Shown one piece after another: positions 1 through 9,757 of a stretch of DNA of 64,000 bases (positions are counted from its first letter, which is position 1; each line of letters opens with the position of its first letter). The notes under the pieces were generated by a model. The model saw only the letters and a program-made list of their open reading frames with translations. It was not told where the DNA came from and did not search any database. Source of the stretch: Chloroflexi bacterium OLB14 (GTDB taxonomy: Bacteria > Chloroflexota > Anaerolineae > Anaerolineales > Villigracilaceae); contig LMZR01000045.1 of NCBI GenBank assembly GCA_001567105.1, forward strand, positions 1-64,000, read 5' to 3'. A program made the translations under genes and the position numbers.

Positions 1-90
1 TTTAGCACAGCCTATGGAGGCGGGCTGGCATTTTTTATGCGGACGATGAAAATCAGCAATGAACTCAACACCTCATCAGACCAAGCAATT

Positions 91-336
91 TCAATCATCT
101 TGCGCGTTTTCACGTTCAAGATAATAAAAATATTGTCTATCGGTTTCGGTTGGAAAGGCTTCTTCCAAATTGAAATCCACATTTACGGTTGCTTGTGCGC
201 GATATAACGGCGGATTAATAAAATAAAAAACTGCACCCAAAAATGCACCAAGCACTGCACCCAGAATCCAAAGTCGCCAATTTTTTAGTAAATTTATCAA
301 ATCATCAACAGAGGGAGAAGATAGAATGAAATTCAT
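91..336 (-). CDS. Wzz/chain-length-determinant-type N-terminal segment, interrupted
   Basis: Start of a small inner-membrane protein of the Wzz (polysaccharide chain-length) type. Residues 1-20 are cytoplasmic, about 21-41 form one hydrophobic helix (LWILGAVLGAFLGAVFYF), and a Pro-rich PPLYRAQATVNVDF segment follows, as in Wzz proteins. The frame stops at 91, but removing one A from the run at 107-110 turns the end into LERETRKMIEIAWSDEVL, a much more family-like continuation, so the stop is probably a sequencing shift. In that frame another stop appears at 12-14, close to the window edge, so the true C-terminus is not known. It is the last gene of a five-gene minus-strand run. Its role would be regulating polymer length; this is inferred from family and context. 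Confidence 0.6.
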   Translation of the reverse strand: MNFILSSPSVDDLINLLKNWRLWILGAVLGAFLGAVFYFINPPLYRAQATVNVDFNLEEAFPTETDRQYFYYLERENAQDD

Positions 337-351
337 AGTTGAAATTTATTT

Positions 352-397
352 CGTAATGCGTAATTCGTAAAGTTTAAATTACGTATCACGCATTACG
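352..397. repeat. Intergenic palindrome, 'CGTAATGCGT' family
   Basis: Inverted repeat with arms CGTAATGCGT (352-361) and ACGCATTACG (388-397) filling the gap between the GT2 gene and the Wzz-like gene. The same words recur at 28170, 31896, 47920 and 57286. Confidence 0.8.
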
Positions 398-1160
398 CTT
401 TACGTATCCGCCATTTCCACAACGGACCAATTACTTTCCTTAAATAATATTTTGCCACAATCACAGAAAAAAAACTACCACCATCACGATAATGCACGCG
501 CAACATTTCATCCCAACCGCGCATATCGTTCACGTTCGTTTTACTTGATGTGTGTATTCGAAAATTTGCCCAAACTTTTCCCTGCAAATATTTTATTTCA
601 GCCTGCTTGGCAATGCGCGTCCACAAATCATAATCCATCGCAAAATAAAAAGATGGATCAAGTGGCGTCCAATATTTTTTTCTAAAAAACATAGTCTGTT
701 GCGGAATATGCACCGAACCATGGCGCAACATTTTATAATTCGTTTGCTTGGCGTTAAACTTCCCAATCACATTTTCGTGTTCATCAATAAAATTACAATC
801 CGCATATACCATCGCCACGTTTGGATTTTCGATTAAATATTTAATTGCCTCGCCCACTGCTTTTGGATTATAGGTATCATCTGAATTAATCCACGCTAGG
901 ATTTCGCCTGTGGCTTTTGCGAATCCCTTATTAATCGCTTCAGTCTGACCTTTATCTGGTTCGCTGACCCAAGCCTTTATTTTATCTTCATATTTTTTGA
1001 TGATCTCCACGCTTCCATCTGTCGAGCCACCATCTATGACGATGTATTCAATAAATGGATAATCTTGCATTAAGACAGATTGAATTGTTTTTTCTAAAAA
1101 TTCTGCTTGGTTAAAAGATGGGGTGATGATAGAAACAAGAGGAAGTTTTGGAGGTCTCAT
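393..1160 (-). CDS. Family 2 glycosyltransferase
   Basis: GT-A fold transferase that uses a nucleotide sugar to extend a surface glycan at the cytoplasmic face. Visible marks: N-terminal VSIITPSFNQAEFL (about residues 9-22), the nucleotide-binding VIDGGSTDGS, the acidic metal-binding motif WINSDD near residue 91-96, and an acceptor-side QQTMFFRKKYW segment. At 255 aa it is a normal length for a soluble single-domain GT2. It is closely similar to the GT2 at 5934-6854 in the first 110 residues (same VSIITPS.NQA, GGS.DGS and NSDD blocks), indicating paralogues. It abuts the sulfotransferase gene upstream with no gap. Donor and acceptor cannot be read from sequence. Confidence 0.9.
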   Translation of the reverse strand: MRPPKLPLVSIITPSFNQAEFLEKTIQSVLMQDYPFIEYIVIDGGSTDGSVEIIKKYEDKIKAWVSEPDKGQTEAINKGFAKATGEILAWINSDDTYNPKAVGEAIKYLIENPNVAMVYADCNFIDEHENVIGKFNAKQTNYKMLRHGSVHIPQQTMFFRKKYWTPLDPSFYFAMDYDLWTRIAKQAEIKYLQGKVWANFRIHTSSKTNVNDMRGWDEMLRVHYRDGGSFFSVIVAKYYLRKVIGPLWKWRIRKA

Positions 1161-2073
1161 TTACCACTCGTCATCTGAATAAAAATGAGGTGAAACATCT
1201 TCTGTGATGTTCCGAATTTGATTAATTTCTTCGGCTGAAAGGATTTTTTTCCAATTATCTAAATTAGCGCGACTATCTAACTTCACTGAATGTGTTTTGC
1301 TTTTTGAAAGTTTATTTGGGTTTTCAGAACTACTGGAGTTAAGAATCTTTGCTTTGACTTCTTCTGTAAAATCTAAATCTAATTTTTGATATAAATTTTG
1401 GAATCCAGTAAGAGGGTCAAGCGAAAGGTCTTCGTGACGAACAAGGTTGAAGTGCGGAAACAGGTTGCGGGTCAAGTGAACGAAGCGGTAAATCAATTTC
1501 CATAACAAAGCCCCTTGACCGATAATGTCATTTTTATCAATGGCTTGCATGGCATGCCTATCTTTTTCAAAATGATCTTGCATCAGCAAAGGTTGATTCA
1601 GAAAATTATCAAAATCAAAATGCCAGCCGAGTCTTTTTAGGCTACTTGTAAACCCAGCAGGGTGACGAATTGTGATGACCACTTGGCAATTTAATTTTTG
1701 CGCGAACCAAGCCGATGAAAAAACTGCAAACGGATCTTTGATTAATGCTCGCTGACCGTGCAAACTGCCGTTATAAAAAATGCGAAAGTCGCGCCCCATG
1801 CGTAGAAAATCTTTTATCGAACGAATTGATTTTATTTCAAGCCAAGTGTGATATTGAAAATTTAATAATTCTTCAAAAGCGGGCAAATATTCATTTTCAT
1901 TTTCGTTTGTGATGTAGGTGTACCAATATTTAACAGGCGCGCGAAAAATTCCAGCGCGATGCAAAACATTTAATGGCTCACTGATGTAAGCGGCATCATC
2001 ATTGGCGGTGAGCATTTTACCAACAAGTTGTGCCACTGCGATGTGAGCCTGTGACGAGGATGGGATTATTCAC
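1161..2073 (-). CDS. Sulfotransferase, frameshifted near its P-loop
   Basis: Likely PAPS-dependent sulfotransferase acting on the surface glycan. The start is GTG at 2071-2073, overlapping the stop of the upstream DUF6056 gene; it gives MNNPILVTGSHRSGTT, containing the 5'-phosphosulfate loop (GSHRSGTT). The reading frame then breaks around 2026-2030 and resumes as VGKMLTANDDAAYISEPL in the next frame, so an indel in the assembly is probable. The central VVITIRHPAGFTSSLKRL (about residue 150) is the 3'-phosphate-binding region, and HEDLSLDP a typical downstream block. Length after repair is about 303 aa, normal for the family. The other four sulfotransferases in the window are more divergent from it. 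Substrate unknown. Confidence 0.82.
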
Positions 2074-3513
2074 TGAAGTAGTCGAGGTCATTGTCTTCTC
2101 TCAATTGAAATGTGCCTAAAGAGTTTACCCCATAATATTGTGCGGCGCATTTATTGATCCAATAATTAGAGGCAAGTTCTAGTTCTTTTGTGCCTTCGTA
2201 TCCATCTAAAGCTGGTACAAGGATGTCTGTTTCGCCATTACTGATGGCGGTATAGATCATATTTTTTGCGTTCATCCCAGCGTTTTGCCCATAACCGCCT
2301 ATATTCATAGGTTTGCATTGGCTGGCGTATCATCCATAGTGGGTAAAACAAGGCTAGCAGAATAACAGCTAAAACCATACTATTTGTTAATTTGTTTAGT
2401 TTTATATAAGATAGGAAATATCCTAAACAAACGCTCAAGAGCATAATGCCAATATTCAAAATGATAAAAGCAGGGAAGCGAACTCTTTCAACAGGGTAAG
2501 ATTGTCCATAAGCACTAGGGGCAAAGGTGGCAAATATTATTGCATATGTAATTAGTGGAATGATAAGAAGCAACCATATAAGGCGTGGGTTTTTTACTTT
2601 ATCTTCGTATTTTGTAAAAATAATGAGAGAGCATAAGGTAAAAATAACACTTAAGACAATAAATGGAATAGGTAAAGATCTGAATGAATCTATCAAAAAG
2701 GCGTAGGTGAAATCTAAAGAGCGGAAAACAACTTGCACCATAGTTGGGGATGATTTTTCTGGGTTAATGCGTAAGGCATTGGCTGGTGCCAAGAACATGA
2801 TGAGTAAAGCGCTGAATGCTCCAACTAATAAAGCCATTAATAAGGTTAGGGCAATTTTTCGGCGTGGGGATGGTGCAGAAAAAAAGTAAGTGACTAGCAT
2901 CATCAGTGAAAGTATGCTGATATGAAAAATGCCAATTGTTTCGGATAACCCCCCACTAAAAAAATGCTAGCAAGATAAAAATGGGGATATATCTATTCAC
3001 CTTTAATTCTGACCGCGTAATTTTTAGTAGCCAAGCTAAAATAAAAGTAAATAATACCAGTGGTGTAAAGTATGTCACTTGACCTGAACGCCAATATAGT
3101 ACTTGAAAAGTATTAGGTGTTGTAAATAAACTAAAAAGCGCCAATAATTCTGCTGTTAAGAACAAAAGTGCAGGTTGGATATTCCAGTTAAATAAGTGCT
3201 TACACTCGTATAAGATCCATGTTAAACCTGCAACCCATAAGATGATATGTAAAGCAGGCACAAAAGCGATGCTATTAGGGAATATTTCCCATAAACTGAT
3301 AACAAATAAGTTAGAAAAACGATTAGAGCTAAGTAAATATTTATCTAAACTAGCAGAAAAGACATTGTCTGTTTGCAAATTTACAAGCAAGCAATAATCA
3401 TCAGCCATGTAGCGGGTAAATAAACCCAAGTAAGCATAAACAGCTAAAGCACAAGTACTTGTGATAATGCCAAGCCATAGAAAATAACGGAAGATTTTAT
3501 TTGAATTTGTCAT
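2066..3513 (-). CDS. DUF6056-type polytopic membrane protein (two frameshifts)
   Basis: One gene read in three frames. The N-terminal part (3513-2956) has the ADDYC motif about residue 38, typical of DUF6056/GT-C-like membrane proteins, followed by several transmembrane helices. A break at the A7 run 2958-2964 joins AFF to SGGLSETIGIF, and a second at the T6 run 2262-2267 joins RWDERKK to MIYTAISNGETDILVPALD. The soluble C-terminus contains WINKCAAQYYGV, a conserved block of this family. Repaired length is about 480 aa. It overlaps the preceding GT-C gene by an ATGA junction (3510-3513). A role in glycan transfer across the membrane is plausible but unproven for this family. Confidence 0.75.
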
Positions 3514-4998
3514 TTCGTTAGGTCGTAAATAATGTACCCATCTCCTGTTGCAAAGATAGGAAGGGCTTCTAGTTTCTCTTTCAGCAAAGGTTGACGATTG
3601 AGGTCTCGAAAATCAGTCACAAGAAATAAATCTTTTTTTGCAATGAGTTCATTATAGCGTTCCTCAAAATCCGCCTGACTTCCGCGTTCACTGCCGTACA
3701 AAATATCCCCATACGAAGGTGCTGATGTGATACTCTTCCAGCCAAAATAAGCCATACGTGAGCCATAATCTTGTGTGATACCTGCTACATTATACCCGTC
3801 TATAATTTGAGCAATTTCTTGCCACATTTTTTTCTTCGGGGCGATAATCTGTTGCGCTTAATATATTTCGTATATTCCATGTTGTAGCGAATAAACCAAA
3901 AAGAAGAAAGAAGGAAGAAGAAAGGCGTAATAATTTTGTATTGGTAATTTCAGATAATTTTGTGAATAGAAAACTTGCCAATGGAGCAACTGATAAAGCC
4001 ACAATTGGAATTAAGGGTAAGGAATAATAATCATGCGTAGAAATGTGAAAGTTAAAATAAAAGCCGAAGATCAAATAACCAAGCCACAAGGTCAACATGA
4101 AGCGGCGCTTTTTATCATCATAAAAAAACAAACTGAGCAAGGCAATCATCAAAACAGCTCCGCCAAAAATAAGGTTGAGCATATTAAGCCAGCCTATATA
4201 ATAAGATGGACTTAAAAATAAAGTTGGAATAAAACGCCCGCCGAATTGATCGCTGAGATAATCTGTAAAAAAGATTCCATAGATAAGATATGCCGCGCCC
4301 GGAATGATACCTATTATTGACATAACATAGATTTGTGGATTTTTTAACGCTTCTTTTATTGACCTATAATTGGTGACTGCACCCAAGCCGCCACTTATCA
4401 CAAAAAATGCCGCCACGAATTTTATGAAAATTGCAAAACCACCAAACAAACCTGCCACGATGGCGAATTGATAAGTTTGTTTTTCTGACCATTCAACCAG
4501 CGCCCATAAAAAAATGATGATGAGCATAGTCATCAATGGGTCGGGTTGAAAACTACGACTAGCAATAACGGCATACGGCAGGAAAACATAAAAGGCTGTG
4601 CTTGCTATTGCGCCATCTATGTTGGTTAATTTTTTAGCCAGTAAAAATAAAAATATCGCACCTATCATCCAAAATAAAGATGAATAAATTCGGGCAATCC
4701 AAACCTGTTCGCCTGTGAATTGATATGTGAAGGCGACAATTCTTTCAAAAAATTCAGGCTCAACTGAGGCGCGGAATTGCCATTGTTGCACGGCAAAACT
4801 TTTATATTCTGTAGACACATCCATTCGAGTTGCATAGTACATCCCACGTGCTTTTAAGGCAGATAATAATTGCCGTGTGGGGTGAAAATCTAATGGCAAA
4901 TCGGTTAGGTCATATAGGCGAATTCCAATACCAAGTATGAAAATAATTAGTAAAGTGATTGTTTGCGAAGTGCGGGTGAAGAAAAATGTTCGCGACAT
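3510..4998 (-). CDS. GT-C (GT39/ArnT-like) membrane glycosyltransferase, frameshifted
   Basis: Polytopic enzyme expected to move a sugar from a polyprenyl-phosphate donor outside the membrane. Start chosen at ATG 4996-4998 (MSRTFFFTR) because the paralogue at 8515 aligns from there; an earlier in-frame ATG at 5067 would overlap the divergent peptidase gene. After helix 1, the first periplasmic loop has RLYDLTDLPLDFHPTRQL, carrying the acidic residues of GT39 proteins; EP.F.ERIVAF and SRSFQPDPLM follow. The frame breaks at the run of seven T at 3827-3833; deleting one base joins RPEEK to MWQEIAQIIDG, and the soluble C-terminal domain ends with GDGYIIYDLTK. It is a paralogue of 6997-8515, including the ITQDYG block. 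Confidence 0.85.
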
Positions 4999-5058
4999 AC
5001 AAAAACAATTGTAATGTAGATTTATTAATGATTTTTCATAGAAGATTATAATGTTGCT

Positions 5059-5883
5059 ATGCAACACACCCTAATAATCACTCACATTCGTGAGATGGAT
5101 CGCTATTTCCCAATCACAAATATGCTTTCAGATTATGAAATTGATCAATTTCATAATCTCATCCTTAATATTTCAGAACATGCAAATTTTGATTTACAAC
5201 TCATTGGCGAAAATAAAACAAGATTATCTGATATTCCAAATGCTGTTCGTTATTTAGTAGCAGGACATTTGGCTGAAGTATTTTTTTATCGTCAAAACAT
5301 TTTGCAAAAATTTTTATCGCAACCTCGGCATTTTCAAATTTACACCACGCCCGAAGCCTTTCAGCAGGATGGTGGCGTTTATGGCGGATGTTACAACCCA
5401 AGTCGTGAGTGTATTCAACTCGTCATGTCACGTTTGTTTGAGGGCTTCAATAATGCCCTGCCTGGGGTTTGTCCGTTTTTGCATGAACTAGGTCACATGC
5501 TTGATTTTTTTGACGCAGGTTCAGGGTCCATGAAAAGAAACGAAGGGTTATATCCAGGATTAAATCCAAAAGACGGGGATTTGTTTAATTCACATGCTCG
5601 AGATTTATTCATCACTGGAAAACGCCTCGAACTTAACCGCTACTTGGCTCGGCTGCATGGAGATTTGACTCAACCTCTGCCGATTGGTCATCCTTATGTG
5701 TTTCAAAATGATGGTGAGTTTTTAGCAGGTTATTTGGAAATGTTTTTTCGTAACCCCAATTATTTTGCGAAACAAAATATTGATTTGTTCAATGCGTATG
5801 TGGAATTATTTGGCTATGACACGCGCCAAGCATGGCAAGAAGATTTTCCGCATTATGTGAATGCCAACAAAAGTTTTATTTGA
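5059..5883 (+). CDS. MtfA-like zinc metallopeptidase
   Basis: Predicted zinc peptidase of the MtfA (M90) type. The zinc site is FLHELGHMLDFF near residues 143-154 (HExxH-like HELGH with a following Asp), and the C-terminal EFLAGYLEMFFRNPNYF resembles the EFFA...E.FFE.P block that supplies the third ligand in MtfA proteins. No signal peptide is visible, so it is probably cytoplasmic. Length 274 aa matches the family. It is divergent from the GT-C gene, whose start lies only about 60 bp away. In E. coli MtfA inactivates the regulator Mlc and has peptidase activity; whether this protein acts on a regulator here is unknown. It is the only plus-strand gene in the first 18 kb. Confidence 0.72.
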   Translation: MQHTLIITHIREMDRYFPITNMLSDYEIDQFHNLILNISEHANFDLQLIGENKTRLSDIPNAVRYLVAGHLAEVFFYRQNILQKFLSQPRHFQIYTTPEAFQQDGGVYGGCYNPSRECIQLVMSRLFEGFNNALPGVCPFLHELGHMLDFFDAGSGSMKRNEGLYPGLNPKDGDLFNSHARDLFITGKRLELNRYLARLHGDLTQPLPIGHPYVFQNDGEFLAGYLEMFFRNPNYFAKQNIDLFNAYVELFGYDTRQAWQEDFPHYVNANKSFI

Positions 5884-5933
5884 GTGGGCAAAAGCCATCA
5901 CACACAAAATTAACGATTCCAAAGTAAGGTGAG

Positions 5934-6854
5934 TTACCAATTCGCCTTAAGTTTCAAAATCCATTCTCGAATTTTCCCCAAACCCAATATATTCAAAACA
6001 CTTGAAACAAAAATATTCATTCGTGAAAATGCCGTTGGCGGATGAAACATCAACGCTTTGAACCATGATAATAGTGCTTTGGTTGGTAAATCACCATCTA
6101 AGAGATAACGTGCATCTACACGATGGGCAGAAGCAATGGCGCGATTTTTTACTTTTACAAAAATAGGTGACAAATTTTTATCCTGCTCAACTAAACTCAA
6201 AATGCGAAAGGCTTCTTTTCCAAACTCTGCCGCTTTGGCGCGATTTTTCGCTTCGGCATGGTAACGCGCCGCTGACCATGTTTGATTGACGTGTAAAATT
6301 TTTCCATGTTGAGCAAGTTCAATCCAAAATAAGTGGTCAAGTAAAAAATGGAAGTCAAGATTTAATCCCCTTGTTTTTTGCAAAGCAGAATTTCTAAAAA
6401 GCACAGCAGGTTGACCGATAATTTGAAAGCAAATTAAATCTTCAAGTGAAAGTTGTTTGTAATTTAATGTGTTGAATGTTTTTCCGTTTTCATCTACTGC
6501 TAACATATTTCCATAAATCAAAACGACATCAGGATTTTCTTCAAATACTTTTACTGCGTTTTCAATGGTATTTGCTAAATAATAATCATCAGAGTTTAGC
6601 CAAGCTACAATGTCACCAGTTGCTTTGGCAAATCCTTTATTAATCGCCTCTGCTTGACCATGATCTTTTTCTGAAATCCAATAAGCAAATTTATCTTGAT
6701 ATTTTTTTATAATTTCTATACTGCCATCATTTGAGCCACCGTCAATGACGATGTATTCAATATTCTGATAACTCTGACTCAAAACAGATTGAATCGTTTG
6801 TTCAAGATATTTGGCTTGGTTATAAGATGGGGTGATAATAGATACAAGTGTCAT
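5934..6854 (-). CDS. Family 2 glycosyltransferase
   Basis: GT-A transferase, 306 aa. VSIITPSYNQAKYLEQ at residues 4-19, VIDGGSNDGS, GQAEAINKGFAKATGD and the metal-binding WLNSDDYY (about 90-97) define the N-terminal catalytic half; the second half has a RNSALQKTRGLN segment and a C-terminal region with a WF.ALMFHPPTAFS.MN pattern common in lipid-linked GT2 proteins with amphipathic ends. It is a paralogue of the GT2 at 393-1160. It lies downstream of the GT-C gene at 6997 across a repeat element. Substrate not deducible. Confidence 0.9.
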   Translation of the reverse strand: MTLVSIITPSYNQAKYLEQTIQSVLSQSYQNIEYIVIDGGSNDGSIEIIKKYQDKFAYWISEKDHGQAEAINKGFAKATGDIVAWLNSDDYYLANTIENAVKVFEENPDVVLIYGNMLAVDENGKTFNTLNYKQLSLEDLICFQIIGQPAVLFRNSALQKTRGLNLDFHFLLDHLFWIELAQHGKILHVNQTWSAARYHAEAKNRAKAAEFGKEAFRILSLVEQDKNLSPIFVKVKNRAIASAHRVDARYLLDGDLPTKALLSWFKALMFHPPTAFSRMNIFVSSVLNILGLGKIREWILKLKANW

Positions 6855-6861
6855 GTTAATG

Positions 6862-6996
6862 GGACGCTGATAAACGCTGAAGACGCGGATTTTTTATAAA
6901 AAGCATGAAGTATTTTATCAGTTACATCTTTATGCTTGAGTTCGATATGATTATTCATAAAAAACACCTCCGCGTTTATCCGCGCTCGTCCGCGTC
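6862..6996. repeat. Palindromic repeat, 'GGACGC..TCCGCGT' family
   Basis: Left end GGACGCTGATAAACGCTGA with GACGCGGA (6862-6889) and right end TCCGCGTTTATCCGCG..GTCCGCGTCC (6969-6997) are imperfect inverted copies separated by about 80 bp of unrelated sequence. A second, shorter copy lies at 20865-20938. The right end touches the stop of the GT-C gene. Confidence 0.8.
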
Positions 6997-8515
6997 CTAT
7001 TTTGTTCTTAAATCATACAAAACAAAACCTTCACCTTCAATGGCAATCGGATACGAATCTAAAATCTTTTTTAATTCAGGTTGTTTTTCTAATTGCCCAA
7101 AAGCAGTGACGAGAAAATAATCCATGCCCGCAGTGAGTTCATCAAATTTTGCGGCGTTATTTTTATCAGGGTTGCGCGTTTCACTTAATTCCGTAGCGAG
7201 GGGCCACAAATCCACTTTGCGCCAACTGTATAACATTAAACGATAACCATAATCTTGAGTCAACGCAATCACCTTTGCATCAGATGGAATCGCTTCGCCC
7301 ACACTATTCCAATACGCAGGTTCGTGACGAAAACTTTCAGCAATCAAAACTGACCTTGCTACATAAGATTGATAACCAATGATGGCAACGATTAATGCGA
7401 TAAAACTCACGCTTCTGACTCTGTTCTGCTTGGTGACTGTTTCAACAAGTGGGTCAATCACTACAGCCAAACCTAATGCAATCAAAGGTATCAATTGAAT
7501 ATGATAATAACTGTGCGTATACATTTGAAATGGCAAAGTTAATCCATATAACAAATATCCAATCCATAAACTAATCAATAACCAACGCATTCGTGACGGA
7601 GCAATCAATGCACCTGCAATGCTGAGGAACAAAATTGTTTGACCAAATAAAGTGCCCAGAAATGCTAACCATTTGGTATAAAAATCTGTGCTGGTGATTA
7701 AGTTGATTAACGCCACTGTCCATGAGAAAAAATATTCTGTGGAGCGACCTTGATTGAGTAAAACGTAATACAGCAAGGCTGGCAGAATCATAATCACAGC
7801 CATTGACCAAACTTGCTTGGATTTATAAAAATCTTTCCCAAGCGTGAATAATACAAGCGCAATGGCTGATGTCGCTACAAAAAAAGCGATGACGATTTTG
7901 ACGAAAGTTGCTAAACCGAGAAAGATAGCGGCGAGGAGGGCAAATTTCCATGACCTCACCCCTAACCCCTCTCCTGCGGAGGAGAGGGGAACTCTCCTCA
8001 CTCCATCTATACAGAAAATAAATTCCGATGACAAAGGCAGAAGTCATCAATGGGTCTGGTTGAAAGGAACGGCTGGCTTGCACTGAAAAAGGTAGCACCA
8101 AATAAAAAGATAAGGCAATCAATGCAGACCAAGGCGAGACAGCTCGTTTCATTAAGTCAAATAAAGCGATGCCTGCCATTAACCAAAACAAAGTTACCCA
8201 AACTCTTGCTACGGCAATGTTTTCACCACCTGTTAAAAAATAACTATAAGCCACAATGGATTCAATAACGGGTGGTTCGTATTTACCAACAGAATCGGCA
8301 AAAGATTTTGAAAGTTGTCTTTGCTCATCAGTTGCGGAGGGTAGAACTGAATAATAAATTTCTCGCGCTACCAATGAATTGCGTAACTGACGTGAGGGTT
8401 GAAAATCTAATGGCTCATCGGTGATGTCAATCAGGCGCAAGAGTCCACCTAAAGATAAAAGCAGGATGAAGAGCAAAAACCAATTTGCAGGTCGAGGGAG
8501 AGGCGAGGTTTTCAT
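6997..8515 (-). CDS. GT-C (GT39/ArnT-like) membrane glycosyltransferase, disrupted by a hairpin repeat
   Basis: Paralogue of 3510-4998. Residues 1-30 carry helix 1; RLIDITDEPLDFQPSRQL is the catalytic first loop; ASRSFQPDPLMTS follows. At about residue 178, where the paralogue reads WSEKQTYQFAIVAG, this gene reads WSEE, then a 40-bp GC-rich hairpin encoding SSPLLRRRGVRGE, then SWKFALLAAIFLG in the next frame. Because 40 is not a multiple of three, the insertion itself may have caused the frameshift, or a base was mis-called. The rest is intact to the soluble C-terminus (IALTQDYGYRL, GEGFVLYDLRTK). Start ATG overlaps the DUF115 stop (ATGA at 8515). Function as for other GT39 members if it is translated whole. 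Confidence 0.78.
7954..8000. repeat. GC-rich hairpin repeat inside a coding region
   Basis: Arms CCCCTCTCCT (7966-7975) and AGGAGAGGGG (7980-7989) with loop GCGG form a perfect stem. It is flanked by CCTCACCCCTAA on one side. The element interrupts the GT-C gene at 6997-8515 exactly where its paralogue is continuous. Similar CCCCTCTCC hairpins are common dispersed repeats in many bacterial genomes. Confidence 0.85.
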
Positions 8516-9331
8516 CAGAAAAGAGAATTGTATTCTACTTTCGGAAAGACCGTTAACTTGCCACCGATAGTCGCATCCAAAATTTCACGATTATTTTTTT
8601 GAAAAAATTCACGCGCCATGTTGTAACCAATTTCGGATGTATCTAAATCGGGCAGTTGCCATTTGACGCCTTTGCCAAAATAATTTGGCATGAAATGATT
8701 CGGGTCATCACCTTGCGATGTGACCGTTTTATTGGCTTCACCTTTTGATGTGAAATTATGATCCACACCGATGAGAATAACTTGACTGATGCCCATGTGA
8801 TAAGCAAGTTGCAACGCCACAGTTGTAACAGTTGCACCTTCCCACACACGCTGTGAAACATCACTTGAAAATTTTTTCGCCAGTGTAAGTTGTGTAAAGA
8901 AAAGTTGGAATTTGTGAAAGTTGTAAAGTTGGTGAAAAATATTTATGTGAACGCCATGCTAAAAATTTTGGCATAGAAAGATTAAGAATGTCTTGATGAA
9001 ATTGTTCAATGACTAAATTATTGATAGAAACAAAATAAGTAGTTTCAAATCCCATTTCAGGAAAGGCAAGATAAATACGATTCATGCCAAAGGTGATTTC
9101 ATTTTTTAATTTTGTTAAATCAGTTTGTTTGAGTGATGGACCATTACCGATGATGAAAGCACGCTTGCCTTTGTGAATATCTTTGAGTTGATGTAATCTT
9201 TTTATACTTTCACGTCGCCATGGATGAAGATAAGCATTGGGTAATTCAGGTAAACGGCGAAGCGAGTCGTTGGTGTGGCGGATTAAATTCCAAAGTGGTA
9301 AGGGGATTATTTTTTTGAGGGTTTGTTTCAT
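8515..9331 (-). CDS. DUF115 / MptE-like protein, frameshifted
   Basis: DUF115-family protein (PF01973 type; archaeal members include the pterin diphosphokinase MptE, bacterial members sit in glycan and flagellar-glycosylation loci). The core begins KGKRAFIIGNGPSLKQTD (about residues 53-70) with the family GNGPSL motif; FGMNRIYLAF and the second-half VILIGVDHNF are also characteristic. The frame breaks at the T6 run 8872-8877: TYTGEK should run into FSSDVSQRVWEGATVTTV. Repaired length is about 272 aa. The stop overlaps the next gene's start. In this context a role in surface-sugar metabolism is likelier than pterin synthesis; that is inference. Confidence 0.75.
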
Positions 9332-9343
9332 GGATATATTTTA

Positions 9344-9367
9344 TCAATCGCCGAGGACGGCGATTGA
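9344..9367. repeat. Short perfect hairpin, 'CGCCGAGGACGGCG' family
   Basis: TCAATCGCCG (9344-9353), AGGA, CGGCGATTGA (9358-9367): ten-base perfect arms in the gap between two minus-strand genes. The core CGCCGAGGACGGCG recurs inside the GNAT gene at 16093-16106. Confidence 0.8.
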
Positions 9368-9373
9368 AGCAAT

Positions 9374-9757
9374 TTAAGATTGTGTTAAAAAATAATTTTT
9401 CAATGAAAGCATACTGAAGAAAGTTAGTATATCAATGCCGAAAGAAAACAGATAAAGAAATTCAGGGAAGCCTGTAAATGTTAACCCTGTGTTCAAAAGC
9501 GTGACGATTAAAACGGCGAAGAAAATCCATTTTTCTTTTTGCTCTAATAATTTTGCACAAGCAAATAAAATGAAGATGTTAAATAAAAAGAAAAATGCCA
9601 CCATTGCCGCTGAAATGGTATTGCCTGCTTGAACCATATCGCTGACGAATAAAATACCGATTACAAGCCAAACAACTGTGTTTAATAACAGAAAAAATTT
9701 TACTATTTTTTTTCTTTGCTTAATAACTTCCTGTGAGCGTTTTTTAGATGTTTTCAT
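9374..9757 (-). CDS. Small four-helix membrane protein of unknown function
   Basis: 127 aa. A basic N-terminus (KTSKKRSQEVIKQRKKIVK) precedes four hydrophobic stretches at about residues 20-38, 48-70, 75-95 and 100-118, so it should lie in the inner membrane with its basic end in the cytoplasm. I recognise no catalytic motif or family. The start ATG overlaps the stop of the SDR gene by four bases, so it is translationally coupled to the sugar-modifying operon at 9754-15698. Confidence 0.7.
   Translation of the reverse strand: MKTSKKRSQEVIKQRKKIVKFFLLLNTVVWLVIGILFVSDMVQAGNTISAAMVAFFFLFNIFILFACAKLLEQKEKWIFFAVLIVTLLNTGLTFTGFPEFLYLFSFGIDILTFFSMLSLKNYFLTQS

Noticed and set aside
4999..5067. Earlier start of the 3510 GT-C gene
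   Set aside because: It would add 23 residues absent from the paralogue and overlap the divergent peptidase gene.
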